Source: Streptomyces minutiscleroticus
GTDB taxonomy: Bacteria > Actinomycetota > Actinomycetes > Streptomycetales > Streptomycetaceae
Direction of reading: 5' to 3'
Length of the DNA: 44,168 nucleotides
Assembly (NCBI RefSeq): GCF_014650875.1
Contig: NZ_BMVU01000054.1
Coordinates: 1 to 44,168 of the forward strand
The notes under the pieces: model-generated
Seen by the model: only the letters and a program-made list of their open reading frames with translations
Told to the model about the DNA's origin: nothing
Database searches by the model: none
In this document: one piece after another, positions 1 to 8,008 of the stretch
Layout: each line of letters starts with the position of its first letter
Numbering within the stretch: position 1 is the stretch's first letter
Translations under genes and position numbers: made by a program

Positions 1-74
1 ACAGCTACCTCGCCGGCCTCCACCTACGCGCCTCGATGATCTGGCTCAGGGACCTCACCCGAGCCACCCCTTGA
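1..74 (+). mobile_element. IS5-like transposase, C-terminal tail (partial)
   Basis: The frame starting at base 3 reads SYLAGLHLRASMIWLRD and then LTRATP before a TGA at 72-74. This ending, with a conserved I-W-L-R followed by a short Arg/Thr tail, is what I know from the C-terminus of IS5-superfamily (IS427-like) transposases common in Streptomyces. Only the last 23 codons lie in the window, so whether the element is intact cannot be judged. The right end of the element would be expected shortly after the stop, between about 75 and 110, but I cannot define its terminal repeat without the left end. Family assignment is by recollection of the C-terminal pattern only. Confidence 0.55.
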
Positions 75-98
75 TCGGAACTCAATACGGTCCCTAGT

Positions 99-130
99 GC
101 CGTGACCGGAGAGGTTCACCGGCTCACGGC
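99..130. terminator. imperfect hairpin between IS remnant and hemQ
   Basis: GCCGTGACCGG at 99-109 is complementary to the segment at 119-130 apart from one bulged C at 123, with a 9-base loop. It lies 66 bases past the hemQ stop, reading on the minus strand, and 25 bases past the transposase stop. It could end transcription of either, or be part of the element's terminal region. Confidence 0.35.
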
Positions 131-195
131 GCCCGGCACGGCTCCGCGGGCCTCGCGGGGCACGGTCCCGCCCGGACCGCCCCGGCCCCGCGGTC

Positions 196-927
196 CTACG
201 CCAGGCCGGCCACCAGCTCGGCGACCGACTTGCGGCGGCCGGTGTAGAAGGGGACCTCCTCGCGGACGTGCCTGCGGGCCTCGGAGCCGCGCAGGTGGCG
301 CATGAGGTCGACGATGCGGTACAGCTCGTCGGCCTCGAAGGCGAGGATCCACTCGTAGTCGCCGAGCGAGAACGAGGCGACCGTGTTCGCGCGCACGTCC
401 GGGTAGCCGCGGGCCATCTTGCCGTGGTCCGCGAGCATCGTGCGGCGCTCCTCGTCGGGGAGGAGGTACCACTCGTAGGAGCGGACGAAGGGGTAGACGC
501 TCACGTAGTCGCGGGGCGTCTCGTCGGCGAGGAAGGCCGGGATGTGCGAGCGGTTGAACTCGGCGGGGCGGTGCAGCGCCATGTTCGACCACACCGGCTC
601 CAGGGCGCGGCCCAGCTTCGTGCGCCGGAAGAGGTTGTACGCCTCCTGGAGCTGGTCGGCGGTCTCCGCGTGCCACCAGATCATCAGGTCCGCGTCGGCG
701 CGCAGGCCGGACACGTCGTAGGTGCCGCGGACCGTGACGTCCTTGGCGGCGAGCTGGTCGAACAGCTCCTGGACCTCGTCCGCGTAGCCGGCGCGGTCCT
801 CGGGCAGCACGTCCTTCAGCTTGAAGACGGACCACAGGGTGTAGCGGATGACCTCGTTGAGGTCCTTGGCCAGCTTGCCCTTGTTCGGGATGCGGGCAGG
901 GTCGGTGGCGGGGGCATTGTCGCTCAT
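196..927 (-). CDS. hemQ: coproheme decarboxylase HemQ/ChdC
   Basis: A 243-residue protein of the chlorite-dismutase fold that converts coproheme III to haem b by two oxidative decarboxylations, the last step of the coproporphyrin-dependent pathway of Gram-positive bacteria. Residues that match the known actinobacterial active site are visible: H128 in NRSHIP, Y145 in VSVYPF (radical Tyr), W153 in YEWYL and H168 in LADHGK (proximal haem ligand). They are offset by ten from the numbering I recall for the corynebacterial enzyme. A dimeric ferredoxin-like pair of domains is expected at the usual length. The ATG at 927 follows the hemY stop by only 4 bases, with GGGAG about nine bases upstream, so the two are co-transcribed. 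No Gln-less true chlorite dismutase signature is seen. Confidence 0.95.
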   Translation of the reverse strand: MSDNAPATDPARIPNKGKLAKDLNEVIRYTLWSVFKLKDVLPEDRAGYADEVQELFDQLAAKDVTVRGTYDVSGLRADADLMIWWHAETADQLQEAYNLFRRTKLGRALEPVWSNMALHRPAEFNRSHIPAFLADETPRDYVSVYPFVRSYEWYLLPDEERRTMLADHGKMARGYPDVRANTVASFSLGDYEWILAFEADELYRIVDLMRHLRGSEARRHVREEVPFYTGRRKSVAELVAGLA

Positions 928-931
928 GGCC

Positions 932-2428
932 TCATTCTCCCGCTCCGCCGTGCAGGCTCTGCACCGGGTGGGCGGTGAGCTCCCGCACGCCGCGGAGGTC
1001 CCCGCCGAGGGCGTCCACCGCGGCGTACGCGCTCGCGACGCAGGCCGGGATGCCCACGCCGTCGTAGGCCGCGCCGCACACGGCGAGGCCCGGCAGCTCG
1101 GCGAGGTGCTCGCGGACGCGGGCCACGCGCGCGTGGTGGCCGACCGGGTACTGGGGCAGCCCGTCGTACCAGCGGGTCACCCGGGTCTCCACGGGCTCGG
1201 CGGTCAGGCCGACGGCCTCGCGCAGGTCGTGCCGGGACAGGGCGACCAGCTCGGCGTCGTCGCGGCCCAGGACCTCCGACTCGCCGTAGCGCCCCAGGGA
1301 GGTGCGCACCACCGTCACGTCCGGGTCCTGGTCCGCGATCCAGCCCCACTTGCGGCTCGCGAACGTCGAGGCCTTGATGGACCGGCCGTCGACGGGCGGC
1401 ACCAGGAAGCCGCTGCCCTCGGGCAGGGCGGCCTCCCCCCGGCGGTAGGCGAGGGTGACCAGCGCCATGGACGCGTACTCGACGGCCGCCAGCTCGGCCG
1501 CGGCGGCGGGCGCCTCGGCGGCCAGCAGCCGGGCGGCCGCGGGGGCGGGCAGGGCGAGCACGACGGCGTCCGCGTGCAGGACGCGGTCCCCGGCGACGAC
1601 CCGCCAGCGCCCTCGCCCCCCGCAGGACGCCCCGCCGTCGGCCGCGGCCTCGGCCCCGGTCCGCCGCACCTCGGTGACCAGTGAGCCGGTCACGATCTCG
1701 GCGCCGCGCGCGCGGACCGACTCCGCGACCGCGAGCGGCAGGGTGCCGACGCCGCCGTCGATCCCCGTGAAGACCGGTCCGGTCTGCCGGGCCGCGGCCG
1801 CGCGCTCCTGGATGCCGCGCACCGCCTCCGTCAGGGACGCGTGCGTGCGGGCCGCGGTGAAGAGCTGGGGGACGGCCGAGCGCATCGAGATGCGGTACGC
1901 GTCGCCCGCGTAGACACCGCCGAGCAGCGGCTCCACCAGGCGGTCCACCACCTCGCGGCCCAGTCGCGCCGCGACGTACTCGCCGACCGCCACGTCGTCG
2001 CCGACCTCCGTGCGGGGCAGCTCGCGGTCCCGCCCGACACGGCGCAGGCCCTCCTCGGAGAGCACGCCCGCGAGCACGGAGGCGTCCCCGGGGACACCCA
2101 TCACGTGGCCCTTGGGCATCGGCCGCAGCTCCCCGCGCGTCCACAGGAAGGCGCTCGCCGTCGCCGGCGGCTGGAGCTTCCCGCCGAGCCCCACCGCGCG
2201 GGCGAGACCGACCGCCTCGGGCCGCCGGGCGAGCATCGACTCGGCGCCGAGGTCGACGCGGACGCCCGCGATCTCACCGGGGAGCAGCTTGCCGCCGACG
2301 CGGTCCGAGGCCTCCAGGACGGTCACGCGCGCGCCGCCGTCCAGCAGCCGGTGGGCGGCGGCCAGACCGGCGATGCCGCCCCCCACGACGACGACCCGGC
2401 CGGTGCCCGTTTCTGTCTCTTCGCGCAT
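932..2428 (-). CDS. hemY: coproporphyrinogen III / protoporphyrinogen oxidase HemY
   Basis: A 498-residue FAD-dependent oxidase that removes six electrons from the porphyrinogen ring just before iron insertion and HemQ. The N-terminus carries the dinucleotide-binding motif VVVVGGGIAGLAAAHRL at about residues 12-28, followed by the TVLEASDRVGGK strand typical of the flavin amine-oxidase fold. The C-terminal end has the FAD-contacting stretch LAVCGAAYDGVGIPAC. In monoderm actinobacteria this enzyme acts on coproporphyrinogen (CgoX), which agrees with the adjacent hemQ. The start at 2428 (ATG) puts the FAD motif at the expected distance from the N-terminus. No strong Shine-Dalgarno sequence is seen; GTGGGG lies just upstream. 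The protein reads as intact. Confidence 0.95.
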   Translation of the reverse strand: MREETETGTGRVVVVGGGIAGLAAAHRLLDGGARVTVLEASDRVGGKLLPGEIAGVRVDLGAESMLARRPEAVGLARAVGLGGKLQPPATASAFLWTRGELRPMPKGHVMGVPGDASVLAGVLSEEGLRRVGRDRELPRTEVGDDVAVGEYVAARLGREVVDRLVEPLLGGVYAGDAYRISMRSAVPQLFTAARTHASLTEAVRGIQERAAAARQTGPVFTGIDGGVGTLPLAVAESVRARGAEIVTGSLVTEVRRTGAEAAADGGASCGGRGRWRVVAGDRVLHADAVVLALPAPAAARLLAAEAPAAAAELAAVEYASMALVTLAYRRGEAALPEGSGFLVPPVDGRSIKASTFASRKWGWIADQDPDVTVVRTSLGRYGESEVLGRDDAELVALSRHDLREAVGLTAEPVETRVTRWYDGLPQYPVGHHARVARVREHLAELPGLAVCGAAYDGVGIPACVASAYAAVDALGGDLRGVRELTAHPVQSLHGGAGE

Positions 2429-2654
2429 GTCCCCACTCTTTCAGACCCCGCCGGCACCCCTTCGGGGCGGGCACGCCCGCCGCTTCCGGCCACGCTCCGG
2501 CGCGTGCGGCGCGGCCCGGATCGTCCCGTCGGAACCAAGTGGCCGTCGCGAGTCCGTACCGTGACCGCATCGGGACCCGATTCCCCCAACGCGGCGCGCC
2601 GCCCGGGCGTCGAAGGTGCGTCAGCCTTCACGACACCTCCGGGGGTACGCCGGC

Positions 2655-3827
2655 ATGCAGACGCGCCACACGTCCGAGCACCGATCCGTACGGTCCACGG
2701 AAGCCGAACGCCCCGCGCGGCCCGGCACCCGCCCGCGGCCCGGCCGTCCCGTACGCCGCCCACCGCACCCGCATCCCGTACGCCCCCCGCGCCCCGCGCG
2801 GCGCCGCCGCCCCGTCCGGTCCCTGTCCGCGCTGGCGCTGGCCGCCGCGCTCGCCCTGGCCGGATGCTCGGGGAGCGCCTCGGGCGGCTCCTCGGCGGCC
2901 GACGAGGCGAGGGCCGCCTCCGCCCCCCAGCGGCAGGAGGCGGGCCGGGCGGACGAGGCGGGCGGGGCGAACGGCGCGAAGCGCGCGGGCGGGAACGGCC
3001 GGACCGACGCCGGGAACCGGGCCGCCACGGCTCCGGCGCGGGCCGGCGCCTACGTCGTCCGCACCGCCTCGCTGACCGTCGAGGTCCACGACGTGGGCGC
3101 GGCCCTCGCCGAGGCCCGCACGCGCACCGAGAACGCCGGCGGGTTCGTCGGGGACGAGGACACCACCCGCGACAGCCGGGGCCGCGAGCGCTCCCGGGCC
3201 GTCCTGCGGGTGCCCGTCGGGGCGTACGAGGACGTGCTCGACGACCTGGCGGGGTACGGCAGGCTCGTCAGGCGGTCCGCCGAGGCGGTGGACGTCACGT
3301 CGCAGGTGGTGGACGTGGAGAGCCGTGTCAGCACGCAGCGGGCCAGCGTGGCCCGGGTGCGCGAGCTGATGGAGCGGGCCAAGAAGCTCAGCGACGTGGT
3401 CGCCCTGGAGGGCGAACTGAGCACCCGCCAGGCGGACCTGGAGGCCCTGCTCGCCCAGCAGGCGTCCCTCAAGGCGCGCACCGGTACCTCCACCATCACG
3501 CTGACGCTGACGACGGCGCCCCCGAAGGAGACGGGGACGCCGCAGAAGGACGACGGGCCCGGCTTCGAGGAGGCGCTGGAGGGCGGCTGGGACGCGTTCG
3601 CCACGACGTTCCGCTGGATCGGGGTCGGCCTCCTCGCGGCGCTGCCGTTCCTCGTGCTCGCCGCGCTCCTGGGCTGGCTGGTCCGGCGGATCGTCCGGGT
3701 CCGGCGCGCCCGCGGCGCGCGGTACGAGCAGCCGGGGCCCGACCAGGACGACACCCAGACCCTGCCCCCGGTGCCGGCGCTGGACGGCGAGCCGGGCCCC
3801 GGGCCCGAGCCGGAGCGCCGGGACTGA
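2655..3827 (+). CDS. DUF4349 domain lipoprotein with C-terminal membrane anchor
   Basis: Predicted product of 390 residues from the ATG at 2655; a GTG at 2616 would add 13 residues. After an unusually long Arg/Pro-rich leader (about 50 residues) comes a hydrophobic stretch ending in LALAGC, a lipobox with the cysteine near residue 71. The next ~50 residues are low-complexity Ala/Gly/Arg. The DUF4349 region follows (about 110-345), with YVVRTASLTVEV and a heptad-like helical stretch (RVRELMERAKKLSDVVALEGELS) expected to form a coiled coil. One transmembrane helix, GVGLLAALPFLVLAALLGWL, sits near residues 325-345, followed by a charged tail. The protein is probably surface-exposed and anchored at both ends. 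Its function is unknown for the family. Confidence 0.8.
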   Translation: MQTRHTSEHRSVRSTEAERPARPGTRPRPGRPVRRPPHPHPVRPPRPARRRRPVRSLSALALAAALALAGCSGSASGGSSAADEARAASAPQRQEAGRADEAGGANGAKRAGGNGRTDAGNRAATAPARAGAYVVRTASLTVEVHDVGAALAEARTRTENAGGFVGDEDTTRDSRGRERSRAVLRVPVGAYEDVLDDLAGYGRLVRRSAEAVDVTSQVVDVESRVSTQRASVARVRELMERAKKLSDVVALEGELSTRQADLEALLAQQASLKARTGTSTITLTLTTAPPKETGTPQKDDGPGFEEALEGGWDAFATTFRWIGVGLLAALPFLVLAALLGWLVRRIVRVRRARGARYEQPGPDQDDTQTLPPVPALDGEPGPGPEPERRD

Positions 3828-3915
3828 GCCGGAGCGCAGGGAACGGGCCGGCGCCCCCGAGGGGACGGGCGACGGGGAGGGACGGCCGTCGGGGAGGGGA
3901 ACCCGGCGGCCCCCT

Positions 3916-3927
3916 TAGCGTGTCCCC
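3916..3927 (+). promoter_or_regulatory. -10 box of a likely leaderless transcript
   Basis: TAGCGT at 3916-3921 is followed by six bases and then the ATG at 3928. There is no Shine-Dalgarno sequence in between. This spacing places transcription start at the A of the start codon and favours 3928 over the in-frame ATG at 3934. Confidence 0.5.
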
Positions 3928-5319
3928 ATGAACATGAGCCGTACGAAGAAGCGACTGGTGGTCGTGGGCGGGGACGCGGCGGGCATGTCCGCCGCGTCCC
4001 AGGCGCGCCGCATGAAGGGCCCCGGCGAGCTGGAGATCGTGGCGTTCGAGCGGGGCCACTTCGCCTCCTTCTCCGCGTGCGGCATCCCGTACTGGGTCGG
4101 CGGCGACGTCCCCGGCCGGGACGCGCTGATCGCGCGGACGCCCGAGGAGCACCGGGCACGGGACATCGACCTGCGGATGCGCACGGAGGTCACGGAGATC
4201 GACGTCGACGGCGGCCGGGTGCGCTCGCGGGACCTGGAGTCCGGGGCCGAGGAGTGGACGCCGTACGACGACCTCGTGATCGCGACGGGCGCGCGTCCGC
4301 TCCGCCCCGACCTGCCGGGCATCGACGCGCCCGGGGTGCACGGCGTGCAGACCCTGGACGACGGGCAGGCCCTGCTCGACACGCTGGCCGCCACGCCCGG
4401 CAGGCGCGCGGTCGTGGTCGGCGCCGGCTACATCGGCGTGGAGATGGCCGAGGCCATGATCAACCGGGGCTACGAGGTGACCGTCGTCAACCGCGGCGCG
4501 GAGCCGATGGCCACGCTCGACCCCGACATGGGCCGCCTGGTGCACCGCGCCATGGAGGGCATGGGCATCACGATGGTCAACGACGCCGAGGTCACCGAGC
4601 TGCTCACGGGGGACGACGGGCGGGTCCGCGCGGTGGTCACGAAGGACGCCGAGTACCCGGCGGACGTGGTCGTCCTGGGCATGGGCGTGGTGCCCGAGAC
4701 CGCGCTGGCGAAGGCGGCGGGGCTGCCGCTGGGCGGGCACGGCGGGCTGCTGACGGACCGGGCGATGCGGGTGCGCGGGCACGAGAACGTCTGGGCGGGC
4801 GGCGACTGCGTGGAGGTCCTCGACCTCGTCTCCGGCAGCGAGCGGCACATCCCGCTGGGCACCCACGCCAACAAGCACGGCCAGGTCATCGGCGCGAACG
4901 TGGGCGGCGGCTACGCGACGTTCCCGGGCGTCGTCGGCACGGCGGTCAGCAAGGTGTGCGAGCTGGAGATCGCCCGCACCGGGCTGCGGGAGAAGGACGC
5001 GCACCGCGCGGGCCTGCGGTTCGAGGCGGTCACGATCGAGTCGACCAGCCGCGCGGGCTACTACCCGGACGCCGCGCCGATGACGGTGAAGATGCTCGCC
5101 GAGCGCCGCACCGGCAGGCTGCTCGGCGTGCAGATCGTGGGCCGGGAGGGCGCGGGCAAGCGGGTCGACGTCGCGGCGGTGGCCCTGACGGCGGGCATGA
5201 CCGTGGAGCAGATGACGTCCCTGGACCTCGGCTACGCCCCGCCCTTCTCCCCGGTGTGGGACCCGGTCCTGGTCGCGGCCCGCAAGGCGGTGGCGGCGGT
5301 GCGGTCCCGGCAGGGCTGA
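3928..5319 (+). CDS. CoA-disulfide reductase / NADH oxidase-like flavoprotein
   Basis: A 463-residue pyridine nucleotide-disulfide oxidoreductase. It has an N-terminal FAD motif (VVVGGDAAGMSAA, about 11-23), a central NAD(P)H motif (VVVGAGYIGVEMAEA, about 165-179), the second FAD motif (VWAGGDCVEV, about 290-299) and a C-terminal dimerisation domain. The single redox cysteine C51 lies in SFSACGIPYWVGG, the arrangement of the CoA-disulfide reductase, NADH oxidase and peroxidase group rather than the CxxxxC pair of classical reductases. Its likely role is NAD(P)H-dependent thiol or disulfide reduction in the cytosol. Streptomycetes use mycothiol, so CoA disulfide is an inference. The gene stands alone between a lipoprotein gene and a convergent hypothetical gene. 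Confidence 0.85.
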   Translation: MNMSRTKKRLVVVGGDAAGMSAASQARRMKGPGELEIVAFERGHFASFSACGIPYWVGGDVPGRDALIARTPEEHRARDIDLRMRTEVTEIDVDGGRVRSRDLESGAEEWTPYDDLVIATGARPLRPDLPGIDAPGVHGVQTLDDGQALLDTLAATPGRRAVVVGAGYIGVEMAEAMINRGYEVTVVNRGAEPMATLDPDMGRLVHRAMEGMGITMVNDAEVTELLTGDDGRVRAVVTKDAEYPADVVVLGMGVVPETALAKAAGLPLGGHGGLLTDRAMRVRGHENVWAGGDCVEVLDLVSGSERHIPLGTHANKHGQVIGANVGGGYATFPGVVGTAVSKVCELEIARTGLREKDAHRAGLRFEAVTIESTSRAGYYPDAAPMTVKMLAERRTGRLLGVQIVGREGAGKRVDVAAVALTAGMTVEQMTSLDLGYAPPFSPVWDPVLVAARKAVAAVRSRQG

Positions 5320-5328
5320 GGCGTCCCG

Positions 5329-5694
5329 TCACGCCCCCTGCGCGGACGTCGGCCCGGTCTGCGCCGACGTCGGTCCGGTCTGCGCCGACGCGGGCCCGGC
5401 GGTGCCGTTGATCTTGTCGATCGCCTGGCGCGCCGTGTCGGCCGGCGAGCGGGGCAGCGACGCCACCGGGGAGGGCGCGGTCTGGGGCCGCGCGTGCGCG
5501 GCGCCGGGCCTGTGGCGGCGCAGCCGGTGGCTGGCGGCCTCGTCGAGGGTCACCGGCCGCTGCGCGCTCGCGGCGAGCCGGGACGCCTCCTGGCCGAGCG
5601 CGGCGACGTCCTCCCACGCGAGGCGGAGCACCACGGCCAGTTCCGCCTCGCCGTCCGGTGTGGCGTGCAGCGACGGCATGCCCGGGTCGTTCAT
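5329..5694 (-). CDS. hypothetical protein with C-terminal heptapeptide repeats
   Basis: A 121-residue protein whose start ATG at 5694 is preceded by AGGAGAA at a good distance. The first 60 residues look folded (LAVVLRLAWEDVAALGQEASRLA, amphipathic helix). The second half is Pro/Ala/Arg-rich. The C-terminus ends in a tandem TGPTSAQ repeat encoded by 21-base direct repeats. No family is recognised. It converges with the flavoprotein gene (9 bases between stops) and is divergent from the rhomboid gene, so its promoter lies in 5695-5790. Confidence 0.65.
   Translation of the reverse strand: MNDPGMPSLHATPDGEAELAVVLRLAWEDVAALGQEASRLAASAQRPVTLDEAASHRLRRHRPGAAHARPQTAPSPVASLPRSPADTARQAIDKINGTAGPASAQTGPTSAQTGPTSAQGA
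5345..5386 (-). repeat. 21-base tandem repeat inside a coding region
   Basis: Two 21-base units, at 5345-5365 and 5366-5386, differ at one base. A third, diverged unit starts at 5387. Each encodes the heptapeptide TGPTSAQ in the minus-strand gene, so copy-number change would keep the frame. Confidence 0.8.
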
Positions 5695-5793
5695 GACCTG
5701 TTCTCCTCGGATCGCGGACCTTGCCGGGACATACGCGCGACCGCGCGGATGTGTTCACCGATTCGCACGGCGCATCCGGGGCACTCATTGCGT

Positions 5794-6612
5794 GTGGTCA
5801 TCCCCGTCCATGACATCAATCCGGTACGCCGTACGCCCTGGGTGACGTACGGCCTCATCGCCGCCAACGTCGTCGTCTTCGTGCTCACGCCGGGAGTCGT
5901 CGGCTCCCTCGTCGGCGAGGAGACCGGCCTGGCCCGGCTCTGCGACCTCCAGGCCTTCCTGGACCACTGGGCGGCCGTCCCCAGGGAGCTGATCCACGGT
6001 CAGCTGCCGGACCTCGTCCCCACGGGCGGCACCGGCGTCGGGCCGCGGGGCCCCGGCTGCGTGGTGGGCCCGCCCGGCTACGACAAGTCGCCCGCGCTCT
6101 CGGTCCTGACCGCGATGTTCCTGCACGGCAGCTGGGCGCACCTGCTGGGCAACATGCTCTTCCTGCTGATCTTCGGCAACAACATCGAGGACCGCCTCGG
6201 ACACCTGCGCTACCTGCTGTTCTACCTCGTCTGCGGCTACGCGGCGGCGTACGGCTTCGCGCTCCTCAACGACGGCTCGGGCGACCCGCTGATCGGCGCC
6301 TCCGGCGCGATCGCCGGCGTCCTGGGCGCGTACCTGGTGCTCTTCCCGCGGGCCCGGGTGTGGGTCCTCGTCCCGTTCCTGGTCTTCCTGCCGCTGCGCC
6401 TGCCCGCCTGGATCGTGCTGGGCTTCTGGTTCGCGCTGCAGGCGGTGTACTCCTACGGCGGCGGCACCGCGGCCGGGACGGTGGCGTACGTCGCCCACGT
6501 CGTCGGCTTCCTGGCGGGCATGCTGCTCGCCTGGCCGCTGCGCCCGGGCACCCCGCAGCCCCCGGAACCGCGCGGCCTGCTGTTCGGCAGGCGGGCCCGC
6601 CACACCTGGTGA
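5794..6612 (+). CDS. rhomboid-family intramembrane serine protease
   Basis: A 272-residue polytopic membrane protein from the GTG at 5794; a TTG at 5788 is an alternative. Signature elements are present in order: the first membrane helix VTYGLIAANVVVFVL (18-32), a 70-residue extracytoplasmic loop, HGSWAHLLGN (H111, H116, N120), the catalytic serine S170 in GASGAIAG, and the partner histidine H235 in YVAHVVGFLAG. It cleaves transmembrane substrates within the bilayer; the substrate is not apparent here. All dyad residues are present, so it should be active. The gene is divergent from the small hypothetical gene and ends at a strong hairpin shared with hemE. The enlarged loop between helices 1 and 2 is typical of actinobacterial members. 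Confidence 0.9.
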   Translation: MVIPVHDINPVRRTPWVTYGLIAANVVVFVLTPGVVGSLVGEETGLARLCDLQAFLDHWAAVPRELIHGQLPDLVPTGGTGVGPRGPGCVVGPPGYDKSPALSVLTAMFLHGSWAHLLGNMLFLLIFGNNIEDRLGHLRYLLFYLVCGYAAAYGFALLNDGSGDPLIGASGAIAGVLGAYLVLFPRARVWVLVPFLVFLPLRLPAWIVLGFWFALQAVYSYGGGTAAGTVAYVAHVVGFLAGMLLAWPLRPGTPQPPEPRGLLFGRRARHTW

Positions 6613-6617
6613 GACGG

Positions 6618-6664
6618 GAGGGCCCGCCGGCCGTCGTGACGTCCACGACGGCCGGCGGGCCCTC
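6618..6664. terminator. bidirectional terminator between rhomboid gene and hemE
   Basis: A perfect 21-bp stem pairs 6618-6638 with 6644-6664 around the 5-base loop ACGTC. It lies between two convergent genes and has only short T tracts on each side, as is usual in Streptomyces. Confidence 0.9.
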
Positions 6665-6713
6665 CGGTGTTTCCGTGCTTCCGCGCCCGCGGGTCCGTAA
6701 GCGCCCGCGGGTC

Positions 6714-7793
6714 CTAGCGCGCCGTGCGGGTGTGCACGTGCTCCACGAGGCGGGTGAGCGCGTCGGGGTCCGTGCTGGGCAGGACGCCGTGGCCGAGGTT
6801 GAAGACGTGGCCCTCCAGGCCGGCGGCCGCCTCCAGGACCTCGTCGGTCCTGGCGCGCACGGCCTCCTCGCCGGCGAACAGGACCGCCGGGTCGAGGTTG
6901 CCCTGGAGCGCCTTGCCGGGGCCGACGCGGCGGGCGGCCTCGTCGAGCGGGACGCGCCAGTCGACGCCGACCACGTCGGCGCCCGCCCGGCCCATGAGGC
7001 CGAGCAGCTCGCCGGTGCCGACGCCGAAGTGGATGCGCGGCACGCCGTAGGACTCGACCGCCGAGAAGACCTTCGCCGAGGCGGGCATGACCGAGCGGCG
7101 GTAGTCGGCGGGCGCGAGCGCGCCGACCCAGGAGTCGAAGAGCTGCACGGCACTGGCGCCGGCCTCGATCTGCACCTTCAGGAAGGCCGCGGTGATGTCG
7201 GCCAGGCGGTCCAGCAGGTCGGCCCACAGCTGCGGGTCGCCGTGCATGAGGGCCTTGGTGTGCTCGTGGTTGCGGGACGGGCCGCCCTCCACGAGGTAGC
7301 TGGCGAGCGTGAACGGCGCGCCGGCGAAGCCGATGAGCGGGGTGGCGCCGAGCTCGGCGGTGAGCAGGCCGATGGCCTCGGTGACGTAGGAGACGTCCTC
7401 GGGCGTGAGGTCCCGCAGGCGCGCGAGGTCGGCGCGGCTGCGGACGGGCCGCTCCACCACGGGGCCCACACCGGGCTTGATGTCGAGGTCGACGCCGATG
7501 GCCTTCAGGGGTACGACGATGTCGCTGAAGTAGATCGCCGCGTCCACGCCGTGCCGCCGCACCGGCTGCAGGGTGATCTCCGCGACCAGCTCGGGCCGCA
7601 TGCACGACTCCAGCATCGGGATGCCCTCGCGGACCTTGCGGTACTCGGGCAGGGAGCGACCGGCCTGCCGCATGAACCACACCGGCGTGTGCGGCACGGG
7701 TTCGCGCCGGCACGCCTTCAGGAAGGCGGAGTCCTGGACGGCGTCGCGCGTCGTGGTCGGCTGGCCCGGGGCGGGGAGGTCGTTGGCACTCAC
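6714..7793 (-). CDS. hemE: uroporphyrinogen decarboxylase
   Basis: A 359-residue enzyme that decarboxylates the four acetate side chains of uroporphyrinogen III to give coproporphyrinogen III. The N-terminal family signature PVWFMRQAGRSLPEYR (about 38-53) supplies the substrate-binding arginines. The catalytic aspartate is in YFSDIVVP. The second signature region, GFAGAPFTLASY, is also clear. Its length matches the family. It starts at GTG 7793 with little Shine-Dalgarno signal. It feeds the HemY-HemQ branch encoded about 4 kb to the left. It is divergent from the DUF3000 gene, with regulatory DNA in 7794-8008. Confidence 0.97.
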   Translation of the reverse strand: MSANDLPAPGQPTTTRDAVQDSAFLKACRREPVPHTPVWFMRQAGRSLPEYRKVREGIPMLESCMRPELVAEITLQPVRRHGVDAAIYFSDIVVPLKAIGVDLDIKPGVGPVVERPVRSRADLARLRDLTPEDVSYVTEAIGLLTAELGATPLIGFAGAPFTLASYLVEGGPSRNHEHTKALMHGDPQLWADLLDRLADITAAFLKVQIEAGASAVQLFDSWVGALAPADYRRSVMPASAKVFSAVESYGVPRIHFGVGTGELLGLMGRAGADVVGVDWRVPLDEAARRVGPGKALQGNLDPAVLFAGEEAVRARTDEVLEAAAGLEGHVFNLGHGVLPSTDPDALTRLVEHVHTRTAR

Positions 7794-7995
7794 GACGGAA
7801 AGTCTCGCACGCCGCGCGCACCCCTCGGGCCCGGGTCCCGGCCCGGCCCCCGCGCCCGGCCGGCGCGGCCGGGGATCCGTCCGCTCCCGGCAGTCCGCCC
7901 CGCGATCGCGCCCCCTGGCGCCCGTTCGCTCCCGGCAATACGGACAGTGGGCCGTCGGCCGGGTGTCTCTCCCTGCGCAAAGGGCTCGTTCCCCT

Positions 7996-8008
7996 TAACC
8001 TTCCCGGC
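7996..8008 (+). promoter_or_regulatory. -10 box of a likely leaderless DUF3000 transcript
   Basis: TAACCT at 7996-8001 is followed by seven bases and the ATG at 8009. No Shine-Dalgarno sequence is present between them. The -35 region is not obvious. Confidence 0.5.
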
